The notes beneath the pieces are model-generated. The model searched no databases and was not told where the DNA came from. It was given only the letters and a program-made list of their open reading frames with translations. From DASSUW01 sp963806395 (lineage in GTDB: Bacteria; Actinomycetota; Thermoleophilia; Solirubrobacterales; Solirubrobacteraceae): 64,000 bases of DNA. Positions 31,011 to 38,591 of the stretch are shown piece after piece. The stretch is taken from NCBI GenBank assembly GCA_963806395.1, contig CAWDYI010000019.1, positions 62,001-126,000 of the forward strand, in the 5' to 3' direction. Within the stretch, counting starts at the first letter, position 1; each line of letters begins with the position of its first letter. A program made the translations under genes and the position numbers.

Positions 31011-31364
31011 ATGTTGTCGCGCGCCTTAAACCTGCTCCGCACCCGCCGCGAGGCGCCGGACCTCGACGTGCAGCTCGAGACCTGCGCGATGTGCGCCGGC
31101 GACTTCGTGAATCCGGTCGACTGGGAGCCCGTGGGCGACTCGCAGTGGTGGATGCTCCTTCGCTGCGGCGCGTGCGACACGTGGCGTGAGGTGACGGTCC
31201 CGAACGCCGTGGCCGCCCGGTTCGACCTCGAGCTCGACCGCCGTCTGGACGTGCTGACGCGCGCTGCAGAGCGGCTCGACCGCGCTCGGATGGCGGCCGA
31301 CGTCGACACGATGATCGAGGCGCTGCGTCGCGGTCTCGTCGACGCCGCCGACTTCGCCCGCTGA
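31011..31364 (+). CDS. Small zinc-ribbon-like protein
   Basis: 117 residues. Two Cys pairs, 'ETCAMCAGDFV' and 'LLRCGACDTWREV', spaced about 30 residues apart, should bind one zinc ion. The rest is helical and charged ('RFDLELDRRLDVLTRAAERL'). No named family is recognised. ATG 31011 follows a GGCAGAGGATG-type leader; the gene is 97 bp after the MEDS protein and on the same strand, so cotranscription is possible. DNA-, RNA- or protein-binding roles are all open. Confidence 0.7.
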   Translation: MLSRALNLLRTRREAPDLDVQLETCAMCAGDFVNPVDWEPVGDSQWWMLLRCGACDTWREVTVPNAVAARFDLELDRRLDVLTRAAERLDRARMAADVDTMIEALRRGLVDAADFAR

Positions 31365-31385
31365 CGCGCGCTTCAATGGGCGGCG

Positions 31386-32240
31386 ATGCTTTCCGCCGCC
31401 GTCGCCACCACCGCCGCCCTCGCCGGATGCCCGCTGTTCGGCCCCAGCTTCTCGACCAACCAGCGCGTCGACACCCTGCCGGTCGCGTCTGACTCGAACG
31501 CGATCGTCCGCTCGATCGGGCTCGACGATGGTTTCCATGCTGACTTCGGCGCCGGCCTCTGGGAGGGAAGTCCGATCGGCATTCCGTACACGGTCGTGAA
31601 CCGCAGGACGCGCCGGTCACGCGTGCGCTTCGACTACGCCGGGGAGTCCGACCGGGTCCGCTACCCGATTCCGCGCGGCGTCAGGATCGAGGGCGGCGGC
31701 GATCGCCACGCGCTGCTGGTCGACCGCAGCCGGTGCAAGCTGTTCGAGCTGTTCGCGCTCCGGCGCGCGGGCGCCGGCTGGCACGCCGGCTCGGGCGCGA
31801 CCTGGGACCTGCGGCGGCCGAAGCTGCGTCCGCGCGGCTGGACGTCGGCCGACGCCGCGGGGCTGCCGATCCTCCCGCTGCTCGCGCGGCCCGGCAAGAA
31901 GCCGATCCGCCACGCGCTGCGGGTGACGGTGTCGGAGACCCGCAGCGCCTTCGTGTTCCCGGCGCGCCACTTCGCCTCCGACGACGGCGATCCGTCGCTC
32001 CCGCGCATGGGCGAGCGACTGCGCCTGAAGGCGGGGGTCGACCTCGCCGGCCTGCCGCGGCAGGCGCGGCGGATCGCACGGGCGATGCAGACCTATGGGC
32101 TGATCGTGGCCGACAACGGCTCGGACTGGTACGTGAGCGGCGTCCCGAGCCCGCGCTGGGACAACGACCAGCTGCACGCGCTCGACCGGATCACGGGGCG
32201 CGACTTCGAGGTCGTCGACGCCTCGAGCCTCAACCGCTGA
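31386..32240 (+). CDS. Exported protein of an uncharacterised actinobacterial family
   Basis: 284 residues. The N-terminus 'LSAAVATTAALAGCPLFGPS' is signal-like with a possible lipobox (LAGC), so it may be a lipoprotein. The body is a conserved but unnamed family with recognisable blocks: 'NQRVDTLPVASDSNAIVRSI', 'FGAGLWEGSPIGIPYTVV', 'SRCKLFELFALRRAGAGWHA', 'GWTSADAAGLPILPLLARPG', 'ARHFASDDGDPSLPRMGERL', 'YGLIVADNGSDWYVSGVPSP'. Conserved His, Asp and Trp suggest an enzyme or sugar-binding function, but I cannot name it. Its end overlaps the convergent DJ-1/PfpI gene by 11 bp. Confidence 0.75.
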   Translation: MLSAAVATTAALAGCPLFGPSFSTNQRVDTLPVASDSNAIVRSIGLDDGFHADFGAGLWEGSPIGIPYTVVNRRTRRSRVRFDYAGESDRVRYPIPRGVRIEGGGDRHALLVDRSRCKLFELFALRRAGAGWHAGSGATWDLRRPKLRPRGWTSADAAGLPILPLLARPGKKPIRHALRVTVSETRSAFVFPARHFASDDGDPSLPRMGERLRLKAGVDLAGLPRQARRIARAMQTYGLIVADNGSDWYVSGVPSPRWDNDQLHALDRITGRDFEVVDASSLNR

Positions 32241-32820
32241 CGGCCGCGCTCCAGACCGTCCCGCGACGGTCGTGCTCGAGATCGCGCGCGACGCGCTCGG
32301 CCGCCTCGGCGCCGAGCTCACGCTCGACGAGGTGCAGAGCGAGATCGAGTCCGCTGGTGACGCCGCCGGCGGTCACGACATCGCCGTCGTCGACCACGCG
32401 CGCGTCGATCACGCGCGCGCCGGACTCGGCGAGGTCGTCCAGCGCGCCGTGGTGCGTGACGGCCGGGCGGTCGCGCAGGATGCCGGCCGCGGCGAGCAGC
32501 ATCGCGCCGGTGCAGACTGACGCGACGCGCGCGCCGGCGGCGTAGCGCTCGGCCAGGGCGGCGGGGATCGCTCCGCGCTTCGCCTCGCCCCAGGCGCCGG
32601 CGTCCGAGCGCGTGATCCAGCCACCGCCGGGCACGACGATCAGGTCCGGCTCGCCGAGCCCGCGCGCCGTGCGGATGACGGCGCCATGGTCGCCGGTGAC
32701 GTCGGCGGGGCCGTCGAGCGTGACCAGCTCGGCTTCGAGACCGGCGTTGCGCAGGACCTCGAACGGGCCCAGCGCGTCGAGCTCGTCGAAGCCGTCATAG
32801 ATGAGGATCTCGGTTCGCAT
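32230..32820 (-). CDS. DJ-1/PfpI family protein
   Basis: 196 residues with the DJ-1/PfpI fold. 'EILIYDGFDELDALGPFEVL' is the N-terminal signature, 'DLIVVPGGGWITRSDAGAWG' the middle one, and 'GARVASVCTGAMLLAAAGIL' holds the nucleophilic Cys near residue 103, followed by 'RPAVTHHGALDDLAESGARV'. The C-terminus 'VTAGGVTSGLDLALHLVERE' matches the isonitrile-hydratase/GlxA subgroup. Members act as glyoxalases, isonitrile hydratases or regulators' sensory parts. It is divergent from a GlxA-type regulator with the same fold at its N-terminus, which probably controls it. Confidence 0.9.
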   Translation of the reverse strand: MRTEILIYDGFDELDALGPFEVLRNAGLEAELVTLDGPADVTGDHGAVIRTARGLGEPDLIVVPGGGWITRSDAGAWGEAKRGAIPAALAERYAAGARVASVCTGAMLLAAAGILRDRPAVTHHGALDDLAESGARVIDARVVDDGDVVTAGGVTSGLDLALHLVERELGAEAAERVARDLEHDRRGTVWSAAVSG

Positions 32821-32890
32821 GCCGCGATCTTCGGGCAGCCGGCGCGCGACCGCAATTGGCAGAAGTGCCTATATGCGCAAAGATTCGGCC

Positions 32891-33952
32891 ATGCATCGCG
32901 TCGTCGCCCTTGCTCTCGAGCGCGTGGTCGCCTTCGACCTCTCGATCCCGGCGCAGGTGTTCGGGCGCCCGGACCCGGACCTCGGCCCCGCCGGATATGC
33001 CTTCACGGTCTGCGCCGCGGCGCCCGGGCCGGTGGCGACGACCACCGGCTTCGACATCGTCGCCCCGTTCGGCGTCGAGGCGCTGGAGCGGGCGGACACG
33101 ATCGTCGTGCCCGGCTTCAACCCTGAGGAGGACCGGCTCGCGGACGGCGTCGCCGACGCGCTGCGGGCGGCGCACGCGCGCGGCGCGCGGCTGGTGTCCG
33201 TATGCACCGGGGCGTTCGCGCTCGCCGAGGCGGGGCTGCTCGACGGCCGCCGCGCCGCCACCCACTGGAGCGACGCGCCCGAGCTCGCGCGGCGCTACCC
33301 GGCCGTCGCGGTGGACGATCGTGTCCTCTACATCGATCACGGCGACGTGGCGACGAGCGCCGGCGTCGCGGCGGGGATCGACCTGTGCCTGCACCTCGTG
33401 CGCGCCGACCACGGCGCCGGCGTGGCGACCGCGATCGCGCGCCGGATGGTCGTCGCGCCCTACCGCGACGGCAGCCAGGCGCAGTTCGTCGACCGGCCGG
33501 TGCCGGAGCCGACCGGCGGCCTCGCGCCGACGCGCGCGTGGGCGCTCGACCGGCTCGCGCAGCCGCTGACCGTGGCCGAGATGGCGGCCCACGCCGGCTG
33601 GAGCGTCCGCTCGTTCGCGCGCCACTTCCGCGCCGAGACCGGCACGACGCCGCTGCGCTGGCTGCACGAGCAGCGGATCGCCGAGGCGCTGCGGCTGCTG
33701 GAGGAGAGCGACCTGGGCGTCGACGCGATCGCCGCGCGGGCGGGCTTCGGCACCGCTGCCTCGCTGCGGCTGCACCTGCGGCGCTCGGCCGAGACGACGC
33801 CGAGCGCCCACCGCCGCGCGTTCACTCGCGCTCGGCCGGCTGCCAGCCCGGCCCGCGCAGGGCGACCTGCAGCCGCAGCCGCCAGCCCTTCGCCGCGCGC
33901 AGGTCGCGCGCGAGCGCGGCGTACTCGCCGAACGCCACACGCACCGGGTTGA
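32891..33952 (+). CDS. GlxA-type AraC regulator (DJ-1/PfpI domain + AraC HTH)
   Basis: 353 residues from ATG 32891 (ATG 32873 also in frame). The N-terminal DJ-1/PfpI-like domain has 'RADTIVVPGFNPEEDRLADG' style strands and Cys in 'GARLVSVCTGAFALAEAGLL'. The C-terminal AraC domain has two helix-turn-helices: 'LTVAEMAAHAGWSVRSFARH' and 'VDAIAARAGFGTAASLRLHL'. Normal AraC homology ends around 'SAHRRAF' (nt 33820), yet the frame continues 44 Arg/Ala/Pro-rich codons into the sterol desaturase gene on the other strand. Either there is a genuine 131-bp tail overlap or the natural stop was lost. It probably regulates the divergent PfpI gene. Confidence 0.85.
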   Translation: MHRVVALALERVVAFDLSIPAQVFGRPDPDLGPAGYAFTVCAAAPGPVATTTGFDIVAPFGVEALERADTIVVPGFNPEEDRLADGVADALRAAHARGARLVSVCTGAFALAEAGLLDGRRAATHWSDAPELARRYPAVAVDDRVLYIDHGDVATSAGVAAGIDLCLHLVRADHGAGVATAIARRMVVAPYRDGSQAQFVDRPVPEPTGGLAPTRAWALDRLAQPLTVAEMAAHAGWSVRSFARHFRAETGTTPLRWLHEQRIAEALRLLEESDLGVDAIAARAGFGTAASLRLHLRRSAETTPSAHRRAFTRARPAASPARAGRPAAAAASPSPRAGRARARRTRRTPHAPG

Positions 33953-34655
33953 ACGTGGTGATGTTCTTCGTCAGCCCGTAGCGCACGCGCTCGGACTCCG
34001 GGATGAAGGTCCCGAACAGCCGGTCCCAGACGATCAGGATGCCGGCGTAGTTGCGGTCCAGGTACTGCTCGTTGGCGCCGTGGTGCACGCGGTGGTGCGA
34101 CGGCGTGTTGAGGACCGCCTCCAGCGGCCGCGGCAGCCGCCCGATCCGCTCGGTGTGCAGCCCGAACTGGTAGATCAGGCTCCAGGACTGGGCGAGCAGC
34201 ACCATCCACGGCGGGAAGCCGAGCAGCAGCAGCGGCAGCCAGAACGGCAGGTAGGTCATCGGGACCCAGGTCTGGCGCAGCGCGGTCGAGAGGTTGAAGT
34301 GCGTGCTCGAGTGGTGGACGACGTGGCTCGCCCAGAAGAACCGGCTGACGTGCGAGATGCGGTGGAACCAGTAGTACGCGAGGTCGTCGCCGAGGAACAG
34401 CAGCACCCACACCCACCACGCGTCCTCCGGGAGCCTGAGCGGCGTCAGCTCGTACAGCGCGGCGTAGATCACCAGCACGACGAGCTTCCAGGCGACGTTG
34501 ACGGTGACGTTGCCGAGGCCCATCGCGAGGCTCGTCCGGGTGTCGCTGAGCTCGTAGCCGACGAGCTCGTCCTCGTGGTAGTGGCGGAACGACAGCGCCT
34601 CGACCACGAGCAGCAGCACGAAGAACGGGATCGCGTAGTAGAGGACCTCGACCAC
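33822..34655 (-). CDS. Sterol desaturase / fatty acid hydroxylase family protein
   Basis: 277 residues from GTG 34655. Membrane helices are separated by the di-iron histidine clusters: 'DDLAYYWFHRISHVSRFFWA', 'SHVVHHSSTHFNLSTALRQT', and 'NTPSHHRVHHGANEQYLDRN'. The family (ERG3/FA hydroxylase) inserts hydroxyl groups or double bonds into sterols, carotenoids or fatty acids. The GntR gene directly upstream (stop at 34658, 2 bp away) is on the same strand, so both are under the operators at 35320-35352. The C-terminus ends GWQPAERE and overlaps the AraC gene tail. Start was chosen because GTG immediately follows the upstream stop. Confidence 0.9.
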   Translation of the reverse strand: MVEVLYYAIPFFVLLLVVEALSFRHYHEDELVGYELSDTRTSLAMGLGNVTVNVAWKLVVLVIYAALYELTPLRLPEDAWWVWVLLFLGDDLAYYWFHRISHVSRFFWASHVVHHSSTHFNLSTALRQTWVPMTYLPFWLPLLLLGFPPWMVLLAQSWSLIYQFGLHTERIGRLPRPLEAVLNTPSHHRVHHGANEQYLDRNYAGILIVWDRLFGTFIPESERVRYGLTKNITTFNPVRVAFGEYAALARDLRAAKGWRLRLQVALRGPGWQPAERE

Positions 34656-34657
34656 GG

Positions 34658-35338
34658 TCAGGCCTCCGAGCGCTCGAGCAGGTCGCGGGCGCGCGCGTGT
34701 GCGCCCGCCTCGTCGCCGGCCGCGATCGCCGCCGACAGCGCGCGCACCGCGCCGGGATCGGCCAGCTCGGAGCCGACCAGCCGCGCGTCGAACGCCAGCA
34801 GCCGCTGGCCGGCGACGAGGGTGTTCAGCGCGAGCCGGTAGGCGAGGTTGTCCGCGCCCTCGATCACGAGATCCCAGAACGCCTCGTAGATCGTGTTGCG
34901 GACGTCCATGTCGTCCGCGGCGGCGAGCATCTCGGCGCGCGCCTCGAGCTCCGCGCGCACGACCGCGCTCGCCCGTGCCGCGCACCGCCGCGCGGCGTCG
35001 GCGCCGACGCTCGCGCGCATCTCCAGCACAGCGCGCTCGAGTCCGAGCGCGGGCGGGACGTCGCCGGCGGCGCCGAGCTCGATCAGCAGGTCGAGCCCGC
35101 CGTGGTGGCGCCAGTCGCGCACCCGCGTCGCGCCGCCCTGGCTGATCCGCACGAGGCCGGACTGCTGCAGCCGCTTGAGCGCCTCACGCACCGCGTGCCG
35201 GCTCGCCCCGAGCTCCTCGCTCAGCCGCCGCTCGGACGGCAGCGAGTCCCCCGGCCCGTACGCGCCGGCGAGGATCTCGCCGCGCAGCCGCGCGTGGATC
35301 CGCGCCGAAAGCGGCGCAGTGGTTGGACCAGTCATCAC
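34658..35338 (-). CDS. FadR-subfamily GntR repressor
   Basis: 226 residues. Winged helix 'IHARLRGEILAGAYGPGDSL', 'PSERRLSEELGASRHAVREA', 'LKRLQQSGLVRISQGGATRV', then an all-helical FCD/FadR_C-like ligand domain. Such repressors sense acyl-CoA or carboxylic acids. Two TGGTnnnACCA sites, the classic FadR half-site arrangement, lie on and just before its own start, so autorepression with the downstream desaturase is very likely. Two ATGs (35338 and 35335) lead the frame. The ligand is unknown; fatty acids fit the neighbour. Confidence 0.92.
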   Translation of the reverse strand: MMTGPTTAPLSARIHARLRGEILAGAYGPGDSLPSERRLSEELGASRHAVREALKRLQQSGLVRISQGGATRVRDWRHHGGLDLLIELGAAGDVPPALGLERAVLEMRASVGADAARRCAARASAVVRAELEARAEMLAAADDMDVRNTIYEAFWDLVIEGADNLAYRLALNTLVAGQRLLAFDARLVGSELADPGAVRALSAAIAAGDEAGAHARARDLLERSEA

Positions 35339-35352
35339 AACTGGTTGTACCA
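35320..35352. promoter_or_regulatory. Twin FadR-type operators at the GntR start codon
   Basis: TGGTtggACCA (35320-35330) and TGGTtgtACCA (35342-35352); the second is part of the longer perfect palindrome AACTGGT-TGT-ACCAGTT (35339-35355). Their centres are 22 bp apart, two helical turns, so two dimers could bind one DNA face and cover the start codon. Confidence 0.72.
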
Positions 35353-35371
35353 GTTAGGCAGGCGCGGGACA

Positions 35372-35512
35372 ACGTCAACTGCCGCATTAGGGGGCGGGAT
35401 CGGCCGCGCCGCGAGGCGTGTGTCGACTTGACGTCGATATGCGACGTCAACTCGACACGGGCCATGCGCGACGACCCAAAGCCCCCCGCTCCCCTACCCA
35501 GCGCAGTTGACG
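35372..35512. repeat. Nested inverted-repeat element, copy C (reversed centre)
   Basis: Left end CGTCAACTGC and right end CCTACCCAGCGCAGTTGACG match the outer arms of copy A. The nested hairpin has 17-bp arms GTGTCGACTTGACGTCG (35420-35436) and CGACGTCAACTCGACAC (35442-35458) with one mismatch and a 5-nt loop. The position of the mismatch is mirror-imaged relative to copies A and B, so its centre is inverted. It lies in the divergent GntR-GDPD region. Confidence 0.7.
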
Positions 35513-35539
35513 GTTCGTTCGCCTATCCTCGCGGCCGCG

Positions 35540-36535
35540 ATGATCGTGATCGGACACCGCGGCGCCGCCGGCTACCGCCCCGAGCACACGCTCGCCGGCT
35601 ACGCGCTGGCGGCGCGCATGGGCGCCGACTACATCGAGCCCGACCTCGTGTCGACCAAGGACGGCGAGCTCGTCGCCCGCCACGAGAACGACATCACCGC
35701 GACGACCGACGTCGCCGACCGGCCCGAGTTCGCCGATCGCCGTGCGACGAAGACGATCGACGGCACGCCGGCCACCGGCTGGTTCAGCGAGGACTTCACG
35801 CTCGCCGAGCTCAAGACGCTGCGCGCGAAGGAGCGGATCCCGGAGATGCGCGGGCGCAACACGATCTACGACGGCCGCTTCGAGGTGCCCACGCTCCAGG
35901 AGGTGATCGATCTCTCACGCCGCCTGACGCGCGAGCTGGACCGACCGATCGGCATCTATCCCGAGACCAAGCACCCGACGTACTTCCGCTCGATCGGCCT
36001 GCCGCTCGAGGAGCCGCTCGTGCGCGCGCTGAACGACAACCACCTCAACGAGCGCGACGCGCACGTGTTCGTGCAGTCGTTCGAGGTCGGGAACCTGCAG
36101 GCGCTCGACCGCGAGCTCGACGTGCCGCTCGTGCAGCTGCTGAGCTCTCCACGCGGCCGTCCGTACGACTTCACGGTCGCCGGCGACACGCGCACGTACG
36201 CCGAGCTCGCCACGCCGGCCGGCCTGGAGGAGATCGCCCGCTACGCCGACGGCGTCGGGCCTTCGAAGAGCTTCATCGTCCCGCGCGACGACACCGGCCG
36301 CTCGCTGCCGCCGACGAGCTTCATCGCCGACGCCCACCGCGCCAAGCTGGTGGTGCACCCGTTCACGTTCCGCAACGAGAACAGCTTCCTGCCGCTGGAG
36401 CTGCGCACGTCCGACGACCCGGCCGCCTACGGCGACGCGCTCGCGGAGTACGAGCAGTTCTACGAGCTCGGCGTCGACGGCCTGTTCAGCGACAACAGCG
36501 ACACCGCGGTCGAGGCTACGCGGGATCGACGGTGA
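35540..36535 (+). CDS. Glycerophosphodiester phosphodiesterase family protein
   Basis: 331 residues from ATG 35540. The GDPD barrel signature is clear: 'VIGHRGAAGYRPEHTLAGYA' with catalytic His-Arg and 'GADYIEPDLVSTKDGELVAR' with metal-binding Glu/Asp, then 'HENDITATTDVADRPEF' with the second His. 'GIYPETKHPTYFRSIGLPLE' and 'HVFVQSFEVGNLQALDREL' follow GlpQ-type enzymes; it hydrolyses glycerophosphodiesters to glycerol-3-phosphate and an alcohol. No signal peptide from this start; GTG/ATG upstream starts give only a short extension. A TATCCT box lies 10 nt before the start. It overlaps RNase D at the 3' end by 20 bp. Confidence 0.92.
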   Translation: MIVIGHRGAAGYRPEHTLAGYALAARMGADYIEPDLVSTKDGELVARHENDITATTDVADRPEFADRRATKTIDGTPATGWFSEDFTLAELKTLRAKERIPEMRGRNTIYDGRFEVPTLQEVIDLSRRLTRELDRPIGIYPETKHPTYFRSIGLPLEEPLVRALNDNHLNERDAHVFVQSFEVGNLQALDRELDVPLVQLLSSPRGRPYDFTVAGDTRTYAELATPAGLEEIARYADGVGPSKSFIVPRDDTGRSLPPTSFIADAHRAKLVVHPFTFRNENSFLPLELRTSDDPAAYGDALAEYEQFYELGVDGLFSDNSDTAVEATRDRR

Positions 36536-37661
36536 TCCGGCCGCCGGCGCTGACGGCGAGCCGGCGACGACCGGAGAGCAGCTCCAGCAGCTCGGACCCG
36601 ACGAGCTCGCGCCGCCAGCCGCGCAGCGTGCGCACGTCGGGCTCGTCGCGCCCGCGGCGGGCGGCCACCACGATCGGCGCGAGGTCCGCGCGTGCGGCGA
36701 TCAGCTCGTACGCCAGCCCGGCCTCCTGTGCGCGTGCCCGGACGAGCGCCTCGGCGAGCGCGATCACCGGCCCGTCCTGGGACTCGGTGGCGAGCCGGTC
36801 GCCATCCTCCAGGCGGAGCGGCTCGGCAGCGCGCCCGCGCTCGATCGCGGCGAGGATGTCCTCTCCGCGGCGGCGCACGACATCCGGGTTCACGCCCCGG
36901 ATCTCGGCCAGCTCCTTGCGGTTGGCCGGCTGGCGCTTGGCCAGCTCGACCACGGTCGGGTCCCGCACGACGGCGCCGACCGGCCGGTCCTCGCGCTCGG
37001 CGGTGCGCTCACGCCACGCGGCCAGCTCGCGCGCGACGGCGCGGTCGCGCGGATCCAGGCCGACCGCCCGCGGCAGCCGCCGCCACACCTCCGCCGGGTC
37101 GCGCTCGTCGGTCGCCAGGGCGATCGCCCGGCACTCCTCGCGCGCCCACTCGAGCCGGTTGCGGGCTTCGAGCCGCCCGCGGATGTCGTCGGCGAGCGGC
37201 AGCAGGTGCTCGACGTCGCCGCGCGCGTAGCGCAGCTGCTCGTCGGTCAGCGGCCGGACGTCCCAGCGGGTGAAGCTCGCCGTCTTCGAGAGCCGGATCT
37301 TCAGGACGTCGTGCAGCAGGCCGCCGTAGCCCGCCTGGGCGGAGAAGCCGGCGAAGCCCGCCGCCACCTGCGTGTCGAACACGTTGGCGACGTCGGTCCC
37401 CCACTCCCGTCGCATGATCGCCACGTCCTGGCGGCCGGCATGCACGATCACCTCCACCGTGGGATCGGCGAGCACGGACGCCAGCGGGGCGGGATCGAAC
37501 CCGGCGAGCGGGTCGAGCACCCAGACGTCGTCCTCGACGACCACCTGCACGAGGCAGAGCAGCGGCCGATAGCGCCCTTCGGGCATGAACTCGGTGTCGA
37601 GCCCGACTCGTCCTGCCTCGCGGGCGCGGGCCGCGATCGCTGAAACGTCAGGCTCGGCCAA
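36516..37661 (-). CDS. rnd: Ribonuclease D
   Basis: 381 residues. DEDDy 3'-5' exonuclease: Exo I 'AGRVGLDTEFMPEGRYRPLL', Exo II near 'EVIVHAGRQDVAIMRREWGT', Exo III 'LRYARGDVEHLLPLADDI' with the family Tyr; then an HRDC-type helical region ('AKRQPANRKELAEIRGVNPD'). RNase D trims tRNA and other structured RNA 3' ends. The start overlaps the acetyltransferase stop by 14 bp on the same strand, so both are on one transcript. Its end overlaps the GDPD gene on the other strand. Confidence 0.93.
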   Translation of the reverse strand: MAEPDVSAIAARAREAGRVGLDTEFMPEGRYRPLLCLVQVVVEDDVWVLDPLAGFDPAPLASVLADPTVEVIVHAGRQDVAIMRREWGTDVANVFDTQVAAGFAGFSAQAGYGGLLHDVLKIRLSKTASFTRWDVRPLTDEQLRYARGDVEHLLPLADDIRGRLEARNRLEWAREECRAIALATDERDPAEVWRRLPRAVGLDPRDRAVARELAAWRERTAEREDRPVGAVVRDPTVVELAKRQPANRKELAEIRGVNPDVVRRRGEDILAAIERGRAAEPLRLEDGDRLATESQDGPVIALAEALVRARAQEAGLAYELIAARADLAPIVVAARRGRDEPDVRTLRGWRRELVGSELLELLSGRRRLAVSAGGRITVDPA

Positions 37662-38535
37662 GTGCCTTCTCCCAGCGCTCGGCCTGCCAGGTCGTCCGCA
37701 TGCCCGTGGACTCGTACAGGCGCAGCGCGCCGCGATTGCGACCGTGCACGCTCAGCTCGGCGTGCGCGAGCCCTGCGCGCCGGAACGCCTCGAAGAGGCC
37801 GAGCAGCAGCGCGCGCCCGTGACCGCGTCCGCGCGCGCGGGCAGCGACCGCGAGCTCGGCCACATAGCCGGTGCCGTCCTCCCATCGCTCACCGAGCGCG
37901 GCCCCGGCGAGGCCGTCGTCGTCGTCGAGCAACTGCCACAGCGACGGGTCGTGGCCCTCCTTGCCGATCGTCTTGGCACGCCAGCGCTCGAGCGGCTGGA
38001 AGTCGTAGCCGTCGATCTCGGCGAAGGCGTCCTGGATCAGCGCGTGCACGGCCGCCTCGTCGCGCGTGACGTCGAAGGCGCGCAGCGCCGCCGGCGGCGC
38101 CGGCGGGACGTCGGCGAGGTCGGCCCGGAGGCGGAAGTAGAGCTGCGCCGGGGCGTAGCCGGCCGCGCGCAGCAGCCCGCGGCCGCTGTCGTTGGCGCCC
38201 GCTGCGAACTGGCGCACCGTTGCCGTGCCGCGCTCCACCGCGCGCGCCTCGGCCCAGCGCCGCAGCATCGTGCCGATGCCCTGGCCCTCGGCGTCGGGGT
38301 GGACGAGCACGATCGCGTCGTCGCCGAGCAGGATCGCGTAGCCGCGGATCGCGCCGTTCGCCCCCGGCGCCACGCGCGCGTCATGCTCGAGCGTCAAGCC
38401 GGGCGCGGCCCAGTCGGCCTGCAGGTCCTCGAGCGAGAAGTCGGGAGCGCCGATGTCGGCGACGTCGCGGGCGAGGATCAGCTCGAGCACCGCCGCGGCA
38501 TCCGCGTCGGCGGGGGGTCGCAATCTCGGCGGCAT
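37648..38535 (-). CDS. Tandem GNAT acetyltransferase (MshD-like architecture)
   Basis: 295 residues carrying two GNAT domains. The first has 'DAIVLVHPDAEGQGIGTMLR', the second a better acetyl-CoA loop 'VAELAVAARARGRGHGRALL' and 'VHGRNRGALRLYESTGMRTT'. The layout of two GNAT halves resembles mycothiol synthase MshD, where only one half is catalytic, but cysteinyl-ligand specificity cannot be shown. A TAGGGT box ends 7 nt before ATG 38535, so the transcript is likely leaderless. Downstream overlap with rnd indicates cotranscription. Confidence 0.87.
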   Translation of the reverse strand: MPPRLRPPADADAAAVLELILARDVADIGAPDFSLEDLQADWAAPGLTLEHDARVAPGANGAIRGYAILLGDDAIVLVHPDAEGQGIGTMLRRWAEARAVERGTATVRQFAAGANDSGRGLLRAAGYAPAQLYFRLRADLADVPPAPPAALRAFDVTRDEAAVHALIQDAFAEIDGYDFQPLERWRAKTIGKEGHDPSLWQLLDDDDGLAGAALGERWEDGTGYVAELAVAARARGRGHGRALLLGLFEAFRRAGLAHAELSVHGRNRGALRLYESTGMRTTWQAERWEKALGRA

Positions 38536-38542
38536 CGCGCCG

Positions 38543-38548
38543 ACCCTA
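38543..38548 (-). promoter_or_regulatory. −10 box (TAGGGT) of the GNAT-rnd operon
   Basis: TAGGGT on the minus strand lies exactly 7 nt before ATG 38535, with no Shine-Dalgarno between. It predicts a leaderless mRNA. Confidence 0.45.
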
Positions 38549-38591
38549 TCCAGACCGGTCCGCTCGCGGATAGGACGAACGGGCAGGTTGG

